The notes below the pieces were generated by a model. That model worked only from the letters and a program-made list of their open reading frames with translations. It did not search any database and was not told the origin of the DNA. DNA of 39,421 bases, taken from Saccharopolyspora sp. NFXS83. GTDB lineage: Bacteria > Actinomycetota > Actinomycetes > Mycobacteriales > Pseudonocardiaceae. The position numbers and the translations under genes are program-made. Shown here piece after piece: positions 1 to 7,509 of the stretch. The stretch is from contig NZ_JAPFGB010000043.1 of NCBI RefSeq assembly GCF_026241095.1, positions 1 through 39,421 on the forward strand. The letters run 5' to 3'. Positions within the stretch are counted from its first letter, which is position 1. Each line of letters starts with the position of its first letter.

Positions 1-181
1 ATCATGCCGAGACCATGCACCGAGTCGATCAAACATCGCCATCAGACACGCCGATCATTCTGAAACGAGCTGTAAAGAAGACCTTCCACCGCACCACAGC
101 AACCACACACCCAAACCGGGGAAGGCCCTAAAACCCACCCCACCCGCCAAGCCGAGCGAACTCCCCCAAGCCGAACCCGGC
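1..181. other. Intergenic stretch downstream of the aldehyde dehydrogenase remnant
   Basis: No gene is supported here. The plus-strand frame that runs through the segment is rich in Arg, Trp and Val and has no ribosome binding site, so it is not convincing. A small hairpin, AGCCG-AACC-CGGCT, lies just beyond the stop codon of the minus-strand dehydrogenase at 182 and could help end its transcript, but it has no T-run. Confidence 0.4.
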
Positions 182-1642
182 TCAGAACGGATACGTAGGA
201 GCGGTCGGTTTCAGGGTTACCCATTGGGTTTCGGTGAAGGCCTCGGTGTTCGCGTGCGGACCGCCGACCCTGGACGAGCCCGACGCCCCGACCCCGCCGA
301 ACGGCGCGTTGGCGTCGTCGTTGAACGTCTGGTCGTTGATGTGGACCTGCCCGGACGGGATGCGGTCGGCGATGGACATCGCCGTGGCGAGGTCGTCGCC
401 GAGCACGCCGAGGCTGAGGCCGTATTCGCTGTCGGCCGCCAGCGTTACCGCTTCGTCCGCGTCGGAGAACGGGCGCACGCAGGCGACGGGCCCGAACACC
501 TCCTCGGCGTAGGCCGGGGTGCCGGAAGTGCAGTCGGCGAGCACCGTCGGCCGGTAGAACAGCCCGTCGTGGGTGCCGCCCGCGACGAGCCGGGCTCCGG
601 CGGCGACGCTGCGGTCGACGAGGTCCTTCGCGCGGTCGAGCTGCTTGCCGTCGATGATCGGGCCGAGCTGCACGTCGTCCCGGTAGCCGTCGCCGACCCG
701 CAGCGCGTCGGCTTTGCGACCCAGCACGTCGACGTACTCCTCCTAGATCGATTCGTGCACCAGGTGCCTGCCCACGGCCATGCAGACCTGTCCGGAGTGG
801 ATGAAGTTGCCGAACGCACCGCAGGACGCCGCGGCCGTCACGTCCACGTCGTCGAGCACGATCAGTGCGCTGTTGCCGCCCAGTTCCAGGTGCGTGCGGG
901 TGAACGTCTCCGCCGCTCGCGCACCGATGGCCCGGCCTGCGGGGGTGGAACCGGTGAACGACACCACCCGCACTTGCGGCGCGTCGATCAGTGCGCTGCC
1001 GACTTCGACGCCGCCCGGCAGCAGTTGCAGCACTCCCGGCGGCAGTCCGGCTTCTTCGAAGATGCGGGCGATCACGACTCCGCCGCAGACCGCGGTGCGC
1101 GGGTCGGGTTTGAGCAGGACCGCGTTGCCCAGCGCCAGCGCCGGTGCCACCGACCGGATGGAGAGGATCAGCGGGAAGTTGAACGGGGAGATGACCGACA
1201 CGACGCCTGCCGGGACGCGGCGCTGCACGCTGAACCGGGGCATCGGCGAGTGCAGCAGTTCACCGTGCGGCGCGGAGGCGAGCGCGGCGGCTTCGGTGCA
1301 TTCGGCGGTGGCGGCACCCGTTTCGATGCCGGCTTTGAACCGGGTGGAGGCGGATTCGCGCACGATCCAGTCGCCGATCTCGGCGGCGTGCTGCTCGAAC
1401 AGGGCGGCTGCGCGGGACAGCACCGCGGCGCGTTCGATGACGGGTGTCGCGGCCCAGTCGCGTTGCGCCCGCGCGGCGCGGCCCGCGGCGTCGAGGGCGT
1501 CTTGCGCGCTCGCCTGCCCGACTTCGGTCAGCACGGTGCCGGTGGCGGGTTCGATCGCCTGGTGCGGCGGCCCGCCGGTGCCCGGTTCCCAGCCGCCGGT
1601 GAAGATCCGGCCGGTCCACTCCGCGTCCCGCAGCAATCCCAT
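182..1642 (-). pseudogene. Aldehyde dehydrogenase (benzaldehyde dehydrogenase-like), interrupted by an in-frame TAG
   Basis: This is an NAD(P)-dependent aldehyde dehydrogenase of about 486 codons, which would oxidise an aldehyde (perhaps aromatic) to the acid. The start at 1642 (MGLLRDAEW) is preceded by GGGAGCGG. The general-base Glu in LELGG (residue 253) and the nucleophilic Cys in SGQVCMA (residue 287) are present. Codon 300 (745..743) is TAG. The same frame continues with EEYVDVLGRKADALRVG and the complete C-terminal half, including the EEVFGP motif, to 182. Relatives usually have a Tyr where the stop sits, so a TAC to TAG change is the simplest explanation. The truncated product would lose the oligomerisation domain. 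It lies downstream of a MarR gene and carries a matching operator palindrome at 1672-1684. Stop-codon suppression or a sequencing error cannot be excluded. Confidence 0.8.
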
Positions 1643-1671
1643 GATCCGCTCCCGTTCACCACCTTGAGAAC

Positions 1672-1684
1672 TCAGGATTCCTGA
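1672..1684. promoter_or_regulatory. Palindrome upstream of the aldehyde dehydrogenase, candidate MarR operator
   Basis: TCAGGATTCCTGA is a perfect 13-base palindrome centred on 1678, about 30 bases upstream of the dehydrogenase start. Its half-site TCAG(G)A matches the half-site TCAG(C)A of the longer palindrome in front of marR, and the central T is shared. The two sites therefore look like targets of the same regulator. Confidence 0.55.
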
Positions 1685-1787
1685 TAATGTTACATCGACG
1701 AGCGAAGAACAAGGCACAACCGGACATCAAGACCCGAACCCCGATCCCGCGCCGGACGCGTGCGCGCAGCGCCCGCCGACGCGCGAC

Positions 1788-2291
1788 TCAGGCCCGCCGG
1801 GCCTCGGAGACCGCGGCGAGCGTGGCGATGCCGTGCTCCAGCCCTTCCCGGAACGTTTCGCGCTGCCCCGGACTGAGGTCGGCGAGCAACTCGTCCTCCA
1901 ACTCCAGCACCGCGGGCGCGCACTCGGCGAGCAGCCGCGACCCGGCATCGGTCAGCGACGCGAGCAGCACCCGCCTGTTCGCCTCGTCCTGCCCGCGCGT
2001 GATCAAGCCTCGCTTTTCCAGGGTCAGCACCATTTCGTGCATGGTCTGCGGACGCAGGAACGAACGGCGGGCCAGCTGCGCAGAGGACAGCGAACCCTTG
2101 TTCTGCAGCACGGTCAACGCCGTGTACTGCAACGTGGTCAGCCCGAGCGGACGCAGCGCGTCGTCCATCAACGCCCGGATCACCAGCTCCAGCCTCTTGA
2201 CGAGGTACAGCGTCAACGGCGGATGCGGGATCGCGGCATCCGCCTCGTCCACCGGACCGGATTGCTCTGGTTGGCTGCTCACCCGCGCCAT
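1788..2291 (-). CDS. MarR-family transcriptional repressor
   Basis: A 167-residue winged-helix regulator of the MarR family. The start at 2291 (MARVSSQPEQ) has a near-perfect GGAGGTGA site, so the frame open upstream is not used. After a polar N-terminus, helices around LYLVKRLELVIRALMDDALRPLGLT form the dimer region. The helix-turn-helix is SSAQLARRSFLRPQTMHEMVLTLEKRG and the wing carries the usual D-x-R-like stretch (DEANRRVLLASLTDAG). MarR proteins bind palindromes of about 16-20 bases and are released by small, often aromatic ligands. A 19-base palindrome lies 60 bases upstream (2351-2369), and a related one precedes the neighbouring aldehyde dehydrogenase, so autoregulation plus control of that gene is likely. 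The ligand is unknown. Confidence 0.88.
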   Translation of the reverse strand: MARVSSQPEQSGPVDEADAAIPHPPLTLYLVKRLELVIRALMDDALRPLGLTTLQYTALTVLQNKGSLSSAQLARRSFLRPQTMHEMVLTLEKRGLITRGQDEANRRVLLASLTDAGSRLLAECAPAVLELEDELLADLSPGQRETFREGLEHGIATLAAVSEARRA

Positions 2292-2350
2292 GATGTCACC
2301 TCCGGGCGGACGCATCCGCATCACCTGCACGACCGGCACATCCCACGATC

Positions 2351-2369
2351 AGATCAGCATTGCTGATCT
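2351..2369. promoter_or_regulatory. 19-base perfect palindrome upstream of marR, candidate operator
   Basis: AGATCAGCATTGCTGATCT has 9-base perfect arms around one central base (2360). It lies between the divergent marR (start 2291) and the cold-shock gene (start 2561). Size and symmetry are typical of MarR operators. The inner core TCAGCATTGCTGA matches the TCAGGATTCCTGA palindrome before the aldehyde dehydrogenase. Confidence 0.65.
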
Positions 2370-2560
2370 TCTTCGCGAGTCGCCCTCCCCGAGCCAGGTC
2401 CCGCATCAATCTACTGTGGACCCACGACGGAGGTCGTCTGCCGCACGGACCATCCTCGGCGGCCGATCGGCCGAGCCGACTCCCGCCTGCTGCGAGCGCG
2501 TCATTACTATGCCAACCGGCACCACTTCAGCTCTGCTACGAACTCATGGGGGTTCACTCG

Positions 2561-2956
2561 ATGGTGAACGGCAAGGTCGTCCGGTTCGACGACGATCGCG
2601 GTTACGGCTTCCTCGCGCCCGACGACGGCGGCGAGGACGTGTTCGTGCACGCGAACGACATCCAGGAGGCCAAGCAGCAGTTCCGGCCGGGTGCCCGGGT
2701 CGAGTTCGCGATCGAGGCCGGCGACCGCGGCCTGAAGGCCTCGAACGTCCGGCTCCTGGACGCCGAACCGGAAGGCCGACCGCGCCGGGACCACGACGAC
2801 GACGGCCTGTGCGACGTGCTGTCGGTGCTCGAATTCCGCACCGAACTCACCGAAGCCCTGCTGGACGCGGTCCCCACCCTGACCGCCGCGCAAATCGTGC
2901 AGGTGCGCCGCAAGCTCACGGACCTCGCCCGCGCGCACAACTGGATCGAAGCCTGA
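2561..2956 (+). CDS. Cold-shock domain protein with C-terminal extension
   Basis: A 131-residue protein. Residues 1 to about 67 are a cold-shock OB-fold with both RNA-binding motifs, RNP1-like GYGFLAPDD and RNP2-like DVFVHANDI, so single-stranded RNA/DNA binding (RNA chaperone role) is expected. Small Csp proteins stop at about 67 residues. This one adds some 65 residues: an acidic, Arg-rich linker and then a helical segment (LTEALLDAVPTLTAAQIVQVRRKLTDLARAHNWIEA) that could mediate dimerisation or protein contact. The start at 2561 (MVNGKVVRF) is chosen because the domain begins there and GGGGG lies 8 bases upstream; ATG 2546 is an alternative adding five residues. The transcript probably has a long 5' leader, since the gap to marR is 269 bases. 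Confidence 0.85.
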   Translation: MVNGKVVRFDDDRGYGFLAPDDGGEDVFVHANDIQEAKQQFRPGARVEFAIEAGDRGLKASNVRLLDAEPEGRPRRDHDDDGLCDVLSVLEFRTELTEALLDAVPTLTAAQIVQVRRKLTDLARAHNWIEA

Positions 2957-2974
2957 ACCTCGGCCGCGGCGCGG

Positions 2975-3297
2975 TCAGGTCACGGCGCGCAGCGCGAACC
3001 GGGCCGCGGCGATCTCCATGACGTACCGCCCGCACCCCGAGTTCGCCGTCCGCTCACCCAGGCGGTAGCAGGCGTCCCGGTCGATGAGCCCGTCCGCAGC
3101 GCGATCTCTTCCAGGCAGGCGATCCGCACTCCCTGCTGGCGCTCCACGACCTGGGCGTACTGCCCCGCTCCCGTCGACGACTCGTGCGTGCCCACGTCCG
3201 ACCGAGCGAAACCTCGCCCCAGGTCGACCAGCTCCGCCGCACCGCGCGCCGAGTGCGCGCCGTTGACGTCGGTGATCTCCAACTCGGGCCGACGACC
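2975..3297 (-). pseudogene. Glucose-1-phosphate thymidylyltransferase (RmlA-type) C-terminal fragment, frameshifted
   Basis: Two minus-strand frames together spell the last ~95 residues of a sugar-nucleotide thymidylyltransferase. From 3282 down to about 3095 the frame reads LEITDVNGAHSARG, AELVDLGRGFA, DVGTHESS and GQYAQVVERQQG with IACLEEIALR. After a single missing base near 3091-3095 the adjacent frame continues DGLIDRDACYRLGE and GRYVMEIAAARFALRAVT to the stop at 2975. These blocks are the conserved C-terminus of RmlA, which makes dTDP-glucose for deoxysugars. The catalytic N-terminal two-thirds is absent, and a TGA at 3300-3298 precedes the fragment in frame. This is a gene relic, not a working enzyme. 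Confidence 0.75.
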
Positions 3298-3424
3298 TCA
3301 GTCCGGCGGCGAAATGGAGCACGTCGGCCCGGAAAACTTCGCAGAAGCATCCGCGCTCGTCCGCCAACTGATCAGGCAGCACCCGGAACACTCCGGGCAG
3401 GGCGACATCCTGAAACTCCTCCAT
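3298..3424 (-). pseudogene. dTDP-4-dehydrorhamnose 3,5-epimerase (RmlC-type) N-terminal fragment
   Basis: About 42 residues (FQDVALPGVFRVLPDQLADERG, then CFCEVFRADVL) match the start of RmlC-type epimerases, whose N-terminus has the pattern lpGvf-x-P...DeRG-x-f-E-x-FRad. The match stops abruptly and runs straight into the RmlA fragment in another frame. This looks like a deletion that fused two neighbouring genes of a dTDP-deoxysugar operon. The usual length is about 180-200 residues and the cupin core with the catalytic His is missing. Confidence 0.6.
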
Positions 3425-3482
3425 CGGATCCGCGGCTCGACGGCGCGTCGAGCCGCGCTCGAACCGGTCGGCCCGGTGGCGG

Positions 3483-3768
3483 TCACCGGAGGTTTCGGCG
3501 GAGGTGGACCCGGTCGTAGTAGTGCTCGGGGAGGGAGTGGCTCACCGCGAGTTCCACGGGCACACCCGTCGTGTCGCGATCGGCCCGGTCGATCCGGCAG
3601 CAGGTCTCGACGCTGTTCGCACCTCAGGTGCTCAGCCACGGTCGACGAAGCGTGGCCGACGGTGATGCGCGCTGCTCGGCTTCCTCGATCGGGTCGGTCA
3701 TCCGCTCGTCGAACAACCCGATGATCGTCACCTCGCTGCGGGCACTCACCTCGGCCAGCACCGGTACC
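3483..3768 (-). pseudogene. Possible remnant of a GntR-family (UTRA) effector domain
   Basis: One minus-strand frame gives VLAEVSARSEVTIIGLFDE and, after an in-frame TGA, IDRADRDTTGVPVELAVSH followed by SLPEHYYDR. The phrase G-x-PVELAVS-x-LP resembles the end of UTRA ligand-binding domains in GntR regulators. The match is short, broken, and lacks any helix-turn-helix, so I place little weight on it. The rest of 3430-3872 shows no coding signal I can support. Confidence 0.22.
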
Positions 3769-3872
3769 GATCCCGAGCGGCGAGTTCACCTTGCCGACGG
3801 CCCAAACCGCTCGGCACCCGCCGCGCTCGCCCGCCTCGTCGGCGCCGGCGGTAGCCGGCCCCGCCGGGCCGC

Positions 3873-4322
3873 TCACGCGTCCAGACCGCCGCGCGACACG
3901 AGCTGGGAGACGATCACGTTCCGCTGGATCTCGTTGGTCCCCTCCCCCACGATCATCAGGGGAGCGTCGCGGAAGTAGCGCTCCACGTCGAATTCGGTGG
4001 AGTAGCCGTAACCACCGTGCACCCGCACCGCGTTCAGCGCGATCTCCATCGCCGTTTCGGACGCGCAGAGCTTCGCCATGCCCGCCTCCATGTCCGCCCG
4101 GCGGCCCGCATCGGCCTCCCGCACCGCGTGCAAGGTGAGCTGGCGGGCCGCGGTGAGCTTGGTGGCCATGTCGGCGAGCAGGTTCCCGATGGACTGGTGC
4201 TTCCAGATGGCGTCGGCGTGTTCGAGTTCCCGCGCAACGGGTTTGACGTCCTTGTCGACGGAGTCCCGGACCGTGTCGAGGATCAGCCGCTCGTCCGGGC
4301 CCAGGATGTCCAAGATGCTCAT
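3873..4322 (-). pseudogene. Acyl-CoA dehydrogenase with a large in-frame internal deletion
   Basis: An open frame of 149 codons with a good ribosome site (AGGAG) and start at 4322. Residues 1 to about 40 (MSILDILGPDERL to PVARELEHADA) match the N-terminal helices of acyl-CoA dehydrogenases. At residue ~41 the sequence jumps to IWKHQSIGNLLADMATKL, normally about 200 or more residues later, and then continues through the intact C-terminal helical domain, including VRVHGGYGYSTEFDVERYFRDA and the FAD/active-site block VGEGTNEIQRN. The family length is about 380-390. The middle beta domain and much of the FAD and substrate pocket are lost, so a working dehydrogenase is very unlikely, although the frame and its ribosome site survive. 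It is divergent from an acyl-CoA hydratase, suggesting a former beta-oxidation-like unit. Confidence 0.8.
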
Positions 4323-4409
4323 GATCTCGCTCCTGCCTGGCTGGCGCCGCGGGGCGCGCAGATCGTCGACGTCGGCGCCGCAACCCAGTTGTACGGCCAC
4401 ATGGAACGC

Positions 4410-4438
4410 CGGGTCAATGACCCGATTCGGTCACCGAA
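4410..4438. promoter_or_regulatory. Two adjacent palindromes, candidate operators
   Basis: CGGGTCAATGACCCG (15 bases, perfect 7-base arms around a central A) is followed one base later by TTCGGTCACCGAA (13 bases, perfect 6-base arms around C). Adjacent palindromes of this size between divergent genes are typical of TetR-family sites, which often control acyl-CoA metabolism. No TetR gene is present in the window, so the assignment is inference. Confidence 0.5.
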
Positions 4439-4458
4439 ATCGGCCACTGGTGCTCTCT

Positions 4459-4473
4459 TTTCCTTGCAGGAAA
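4459..4473. promoter_or_regulatory. Palindrome TTTCCT-TGC-AGGAAA
   Basis: A perfect 6-base inverted repeat with a 3-base centre in an A/T-richer stretch between the divergent genes. It could be an operator or part of the hydratase promoter. No clear -10/-35 pair accompanies it. Confidence 0.35.
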
Positions 4474-4668
4474 GGAAAATCAACTGATCAGGGTGTATCC
4501 AGCGCTTCGGCTCGCAGCAGCGTTGACACCCGCACACCTCGAACCACAAGCTGGCCAGGTGATTCGCACGGCGGAATCACCCGCTCGGCCGCTCGTCCCG
4601 AGCGCCGGGCCGCACCGACCGAACGGCTGCGCGACCGCGCGTCGCGCACCGAGATGAGAGGAGCACCG

Positions 4669-5520
4669 GTGCCGCACCTCGACGACCACCTCCGAGGATG
4701 GGCTCCGCGACCGGTCGTGGAGGCGGATCCGATGCCACCCGAACCGGCGCGCGCACTCGCCGCCGTCCTCGACACCGGCGACGGCTTCGCCGCGGGCGAC
4801 GAGCTGCCCGCGCTGTGGCACTGGGCGTACTTCCTGAGCTGGCCACCGCACGGCGAACTCGGCGACGACGGGCACCCGGCGGCGGGGCACTTCCTGCCAC
4901 CCCTCCCGGATCGCCGCCGGATGTTCGCGGGCGGCAGGCTCACCACCACCCGCCCGCTCACCGTGGGCGTTCCCGCCGAACGGACGCAGACGCTGGGCGC
5001 GGTCGCGGTGAAGACCGGCCGCTCGGGTGAGATGGCGTTCGTGACCGTGCGCAGCGAGTACCGCCAAGGCGGTGACGTGCGCCTGATCGAGGAGCAGGAC
5101 TACGTCTACCGCAGCGGCGAAAGCGCAGCGAAGACCCCGGAAGTGCCGCGACCACACCGGCTTCCGGCCTCCGACGCGGCGTGGCAGCAGCCGTTCACCG
5201 GCGACCCGGTGCGGCTGTTCCGGTTCAGCGCGCTCACGGCGAATTCGCACCGCATCCACTACGACGCGCCGTACGCGCGCGAGGTCGAGTCCTATCCGGA
5301 CCTGGTGGTGCACGGCCCGATGCTGGTGCTGCGGATGACCGAGCTCGCCCGGCACCGCACACCGGATCGACCAGTGTCCAGCGTGGACTACAAGCTTCGC
5401 AGGCCGGTGTTCGCCGGAGATCCCGTGCTGGTGGTGGGCGACCCCGCCGACGAGGCCGAGCTCTCGGTGCGAAGCCATCCCGACGCGGTGCACGCCCAGG
5501 CCGCGGTCCGCTTCGGTTGA
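4669..5520 (+). CDS. MaoC-like double-hotdog acyl-CoA hydratase (mesaconyl/itaconyl-CoA hydratase-like)
   Basis: A 283-residue enzyme of the FAS1-like dehydratase/MaoC type. GTG 4669 is preferred because AGAGGAG lies 7 bases upstream; ATG 4654 would overlap that site. The N-terminal hotdog half contains FLPPLPDRRRMFAGGRLTTT. The C-terminal half contains the hydratase signature FSALTANSHRIHYDAPYA followed by VVHGPMLVLRM, which forms the active-site and CoA-binding helix. Close family members hydrate short branched enoyl-CoAs such as mesaconyl-C4-CoA or itaconyl-CoA, and the specificity here is not visible from sequence. It is divergent from a decayed acyl-CoA dehydrogenase and is followed 17 bases later by an alpha/beta hydrolase. 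Confidence 0.8.
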   Translation: MPHLDDHLRGWAPRPVVEADPMPPEPARALAAVLDTGDGFAAGDELPALWHWAYFLSWPPHGELGDDGHPAAGHFLPPLPDRRRMFAGGRLTTTRPLTVGVPAERTQTLGAVAVKTGRSGEMAFVTVRSEYRQGGDVRLIEEQDYVYRSGESAAKTPEVPRPHRLPASDAAWQQPFTGDPVRLFRFSALTANSHRIHYDAPYAREVESYPDLVVHGPMLVLRMTELARHRTPDRPVSSVDYKLRRPVFAGDPVLVVGDPADEAELSVRSHPDAVHAQAAVRFG

Positions 5521-5537
5521 ACGACGATACTGCCCCC

Positions 5538-6323
5538 ATGCGCGAGTTCACCACCACCGACGGCGCCCGGATCGGCTACCGGGCCGAGGGCAACCAGGAC
5601 GGCCCGGCCCTGCTCCTGCTGCAGGGCCAGGCGAACTCACAACGCTGGTGGGACGGGGTGCGCACGGACTTCGAGGACCGGTTCCGCACGATCACCTTCG
5701 ACTACCGGGGCACCGGAGCCACGTCGGCTCCGGAGTCCGACTGGACGACCCGGTCTTTCGCCGCGGACGCCGCCGCAGTGGCCCGCGAGGCAGGTCACTC
5801 GCACGCGCACGTCTACGGCACGTCGATGGGCGGACGCATCGCGCAGTGGCTCGCCGTCGACCATCCGGAGCTGGTGGACCGGTTGGTGCTCGGCTGCACC
5901 ACACCCGGAGGCACGCACGCCGTGGAGCGCGACCAGCAGGTGCGCCGCTCGTTGATGAACCCCGATCCGGCGCGGCGCCGGCGCGCGCTGTTCGAGCTGA
6001 TGTACACCGACGCGTGGACCGGCACTCCGGAGCAGAGCACCGTCCTCGGCGACCCGTCGATGACTCCGGAAGCCACCCGCCTGCACCTGCGGGTCAGCGC
6101 CCGCCACGACGCCTGGGACCACCTGCCGGAGATCCAGGCCCCCACCCTGATCCTGCACGGCGACGACGACCGCTTCGCCCCCGTCGTCAACGCCGGCCTG
6201 CTGGCCGAACGCATTTCGCACGCCGTCGAGCACGTCCTCCCCGGAGCCCGCCACGCCTACTTCGACGAGTTCCGCGACATCGCCTCACCGCTGGCCCTGG
6301 AATTCCTGAACGGATCCCGCTGA
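5538..6323 (+). CDS. Alpha/beta hydrolase
   Basis: A 261-residue alpha/beta hydrolase of the 3-oxoadipate enol-lactonase/esterase type. The nucleophile elbow GTSMGG gives Ser96, HGDDDRFAP supplies the acid (Asp211 by spacing) and GARHAYFDEF supplies His239, so the triad is complete. The oxyanion region is LLLQGQANSQRWWDG, where the usual HG is replaced by QG. It starts 17 bases after the hydratase stop on the same strand and probably shares its transcript; no strong ribosome site precedes ATG 5538. The substrate is unknown; an ester or acyl-CoA intermediate of the same pathway is possible. Confidence 0.85.
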   Translation: MREFTTTDGARIGYRAEGNQDGPALLLLQGQANSQRWWDGVRTDFEDRFRTITFDYRGTGATSAPESDWTTRSFAADAAAVAREAGHSHAHVYGTSMGGRIAQWLAVDHPELVDRLVLGCTTPGGTHAVERDQQVRRSLMNPDPARRRRALFELMYTDAWTGTPEQSTVLGDPSMTPEATRLHLRVSARHDAWDHLPEIQAPTLILHGDDDRFAPVVNAGLLAERISHAVEHVLPGARHAYFDEFRDIASPLALEFLNGSR

Positions 6324-6334
6324 CCCGGTGGCTC

Positions 6335-6349
6335 ACGGCGATGCGCCGT
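6335..6349. terminator. Small hairpin between convergent genes
   Basis: ACGGCG-ATG-CGCCGT is a perfect 6-base stem between the convergent hydrolase (stop at 6323) and phosphatase (stop at 6351-6349). It may serve as a bidirectional terminator. There is no T-run, as is common in high-GC actinomycetes. Confidence 0.35.
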
Positions 6350-6783
6350 CAGCTCGCGCTCCAGCCGCGCACGAAGCTCCGCTGCCACGGGGTTTCGACG
6401 GCCCGCGGCGAGCAGTGCCGCCGGACGTAGCCGATCGCGTCCGCGCGCGGAACGCCGTCGAGCACGGCGAGGCAAGCGAGCGCGGTTCCCGTTCGACCGA
6501 CACCGCCCCCGCAAGCGATCTCGACGCGTTCGGCACCGGTCCGCTCCAGCAGTTCGCGCAAGGCATCGGCGAAGTCCCGCCGGTCCAGCGGGAGCCAGAA
6601 GTCGGGCCAGCGCACCCACCGGCTCTCCCACTCGGTCGGCCCAGGGCGACGACCGCGCAGGTGCAGCGCGAAATCGGGTACCGGACCGGCGGGCAGCGGG
6701 TCCCGCAGCCCGCGTCCGCGCACGAGTTTCCCCGAAGGCAGCGGGAGAACTCCCGCACCAGCGCACGGCCAGGTGTTCGCCAC
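6349..6783 (-). CDS. Protein tyrosine/dual-specificity phosphatase-like protein
   Basis: 144 residues from GTG 6783, with GAGGGA upstream overlapping the stop of the previous gene. The active-site loop ACGGGVGRTGTAL gives Cys91-x5-Arg97, the cysteine phosphatase signature (P-loop), followed by the usual helix. The sequence before it (WPDFWLPLDRRDFADALRELLER) contains an Asp that may act as general acid. The C-terminal VRRHCSPRAVETPWQRSFV resembles the YVR-x-h-R-x-AvE-TpeQ end of bacterial PTP-like proteins. It is short for the family (about 150-180 residues). It is probably translated with the membrane protein at 6795-7199, only 11 bases away. Confidence 0.75.
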   Translation of the reverse strand: MANTWPCAGAGVLPLPSGKLVRGRGLRDPLPAGPVPDFALHLRGRRPGPTEWESRWVRWPDFWLPLDRRDFADALRELLERTGAERVEIACGGGVGRTGTALACLAVLDGVPRADAIGYVRRHCSPRAVETPWQRSFVRGWSAS

Positions 6784-6794
6784 GGCGTCATCCC

Positions 6795-7199
6795 TCACCG
6801 AACGCTGCGGAAGTTGTCGGCGGGCACTTCCAGCGCCTCCCCCGATTCGAAGGACACCCGGACACCGTCGGGCAACCACCGCACCTCGCGGATCCGCGGC
6901 TCTTCGGCGGCCCCGAAGCCGACCTCCACCGGGTAGTAGGAGTCCTCGGCGTGCGGCCCCAGGTGCAACTCGTGCTCGACACCGGTCGGGCGCACCATCC
7001 GCAGCAGGTACAGATCGCTGGAGTACCGCGCCCCTCCGTACTCGTAGGTCACCCCGGCGTCCTCCGACCGCTCCTCGTGCAGCACTTCCTCCCGCAACGC
7101 CACGGACGACGGCCCGACCACGACCAGAACGGCCACGACCAGCAGCACCGCACCGAGGAGCACCTTGAGCACGATCGAGAACACACGCTTGCGCGCCAC
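6795..7199 (-). CDS. Small membrane-anchored protein of unknown function
   Basis: 134 residues. Residues 1-5 are basic (MARKR), followed by a single hydrophobic helix, VLKVLLGAVLLVVAVLVVVG (about 11-30), then an exported beta-rich, acidic domain (YEYGGARYSSDLYLLRM, EVRWLPDGVRVSFESGEAL). No lipobox is seen, so it is an N-in anchored protein facing outward. I do not recognise the family. It is first in a two-gene unit with the Cys-x5-Arg phosphatase. Confidence 0.7.
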   Translation of the reverse strand: MARKRVFSIVLKVLLGAVLLVVAVLVVVGPSSVALREEVLHEERSEDAGVTYEYGGARYSSDLYLLRMVRPTGVEHELHLGPHAEDSYYPVEVGFGAAEEPRIREVRWLPDGVRVSFESGEALEVPADNFRSVR

Positions 7200-7509
7200 T
7201 ACCAGCCAACTCCCTGCGACGACGAACCTTCACCCGCGCACCTCACGCGACCGGCTTCGCCCAGCGTGCCCAGCCACCGCAGGAAGAACCTCGGCCGAAC
7301 GGCCTTTTCGCCGGGAACCGCTGATACCAAGGTCACCCCCCAGCCTCAGCCCTAACGATCACGTCCGGCCCTCCTGCGAAGATCGCTACTACCTACCCGG
7401 AGCGGAGCTGATCCAGGACACTGCTTCAGCTCACGGCCCCCTGGTTTCTGCGGGCGATTCATGCAGTGCGGACACCATGAGCGTCACCAAACGCAACGCA
7501 GCATCCCAA
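7200..7509. other. Intergenic stretch beside the orphan RHS tip
   Basis: No intact gene is supported between the membrane protein (start 7199) and the orphan RHS module. A short stem, GGCC-GAAC-GGCC followed by TTTT (7294-7309), could be a weak terminator on the plus strand. On the minus strand, one frame that ends at 7431 gives a protein-like run (SQDDWDAALRLVTLMVSAL) directly after the RHS tip. It may be a frameshifted continuation of the tip or the relic of an immunity gene. Confidence 0.35.

Larger units (their letters stand above)
4323..4668. other. Divergent intergenic region with three palindromes
   Basis: 346 bases separate the acyl-CoA dehydrogenase relic from the hydratase at 4669. 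No gene is supported. The segment holds CGGGTCAATGACCCG (4410-4424), TTCGGTCACCGAA (4426-4438) and TTTCCTTGCAGGAAA (4459-4473), described separately. Confidence 0.5.

Noticed and set aside
224-1684. Long plus-strand open frame of 486 codons
   Set aside because: It is antisense to the aldehyde dehydrogenase, full of Arg/Gly/Val repeats from high GC, and has no recognisable domain.
7294-7309. GGCC-GAAC-GGCC-TTTT as a strong terminator
   Set aside because: The stem is only four bases, so it is kept only as a weak possibility in the intergenic description.
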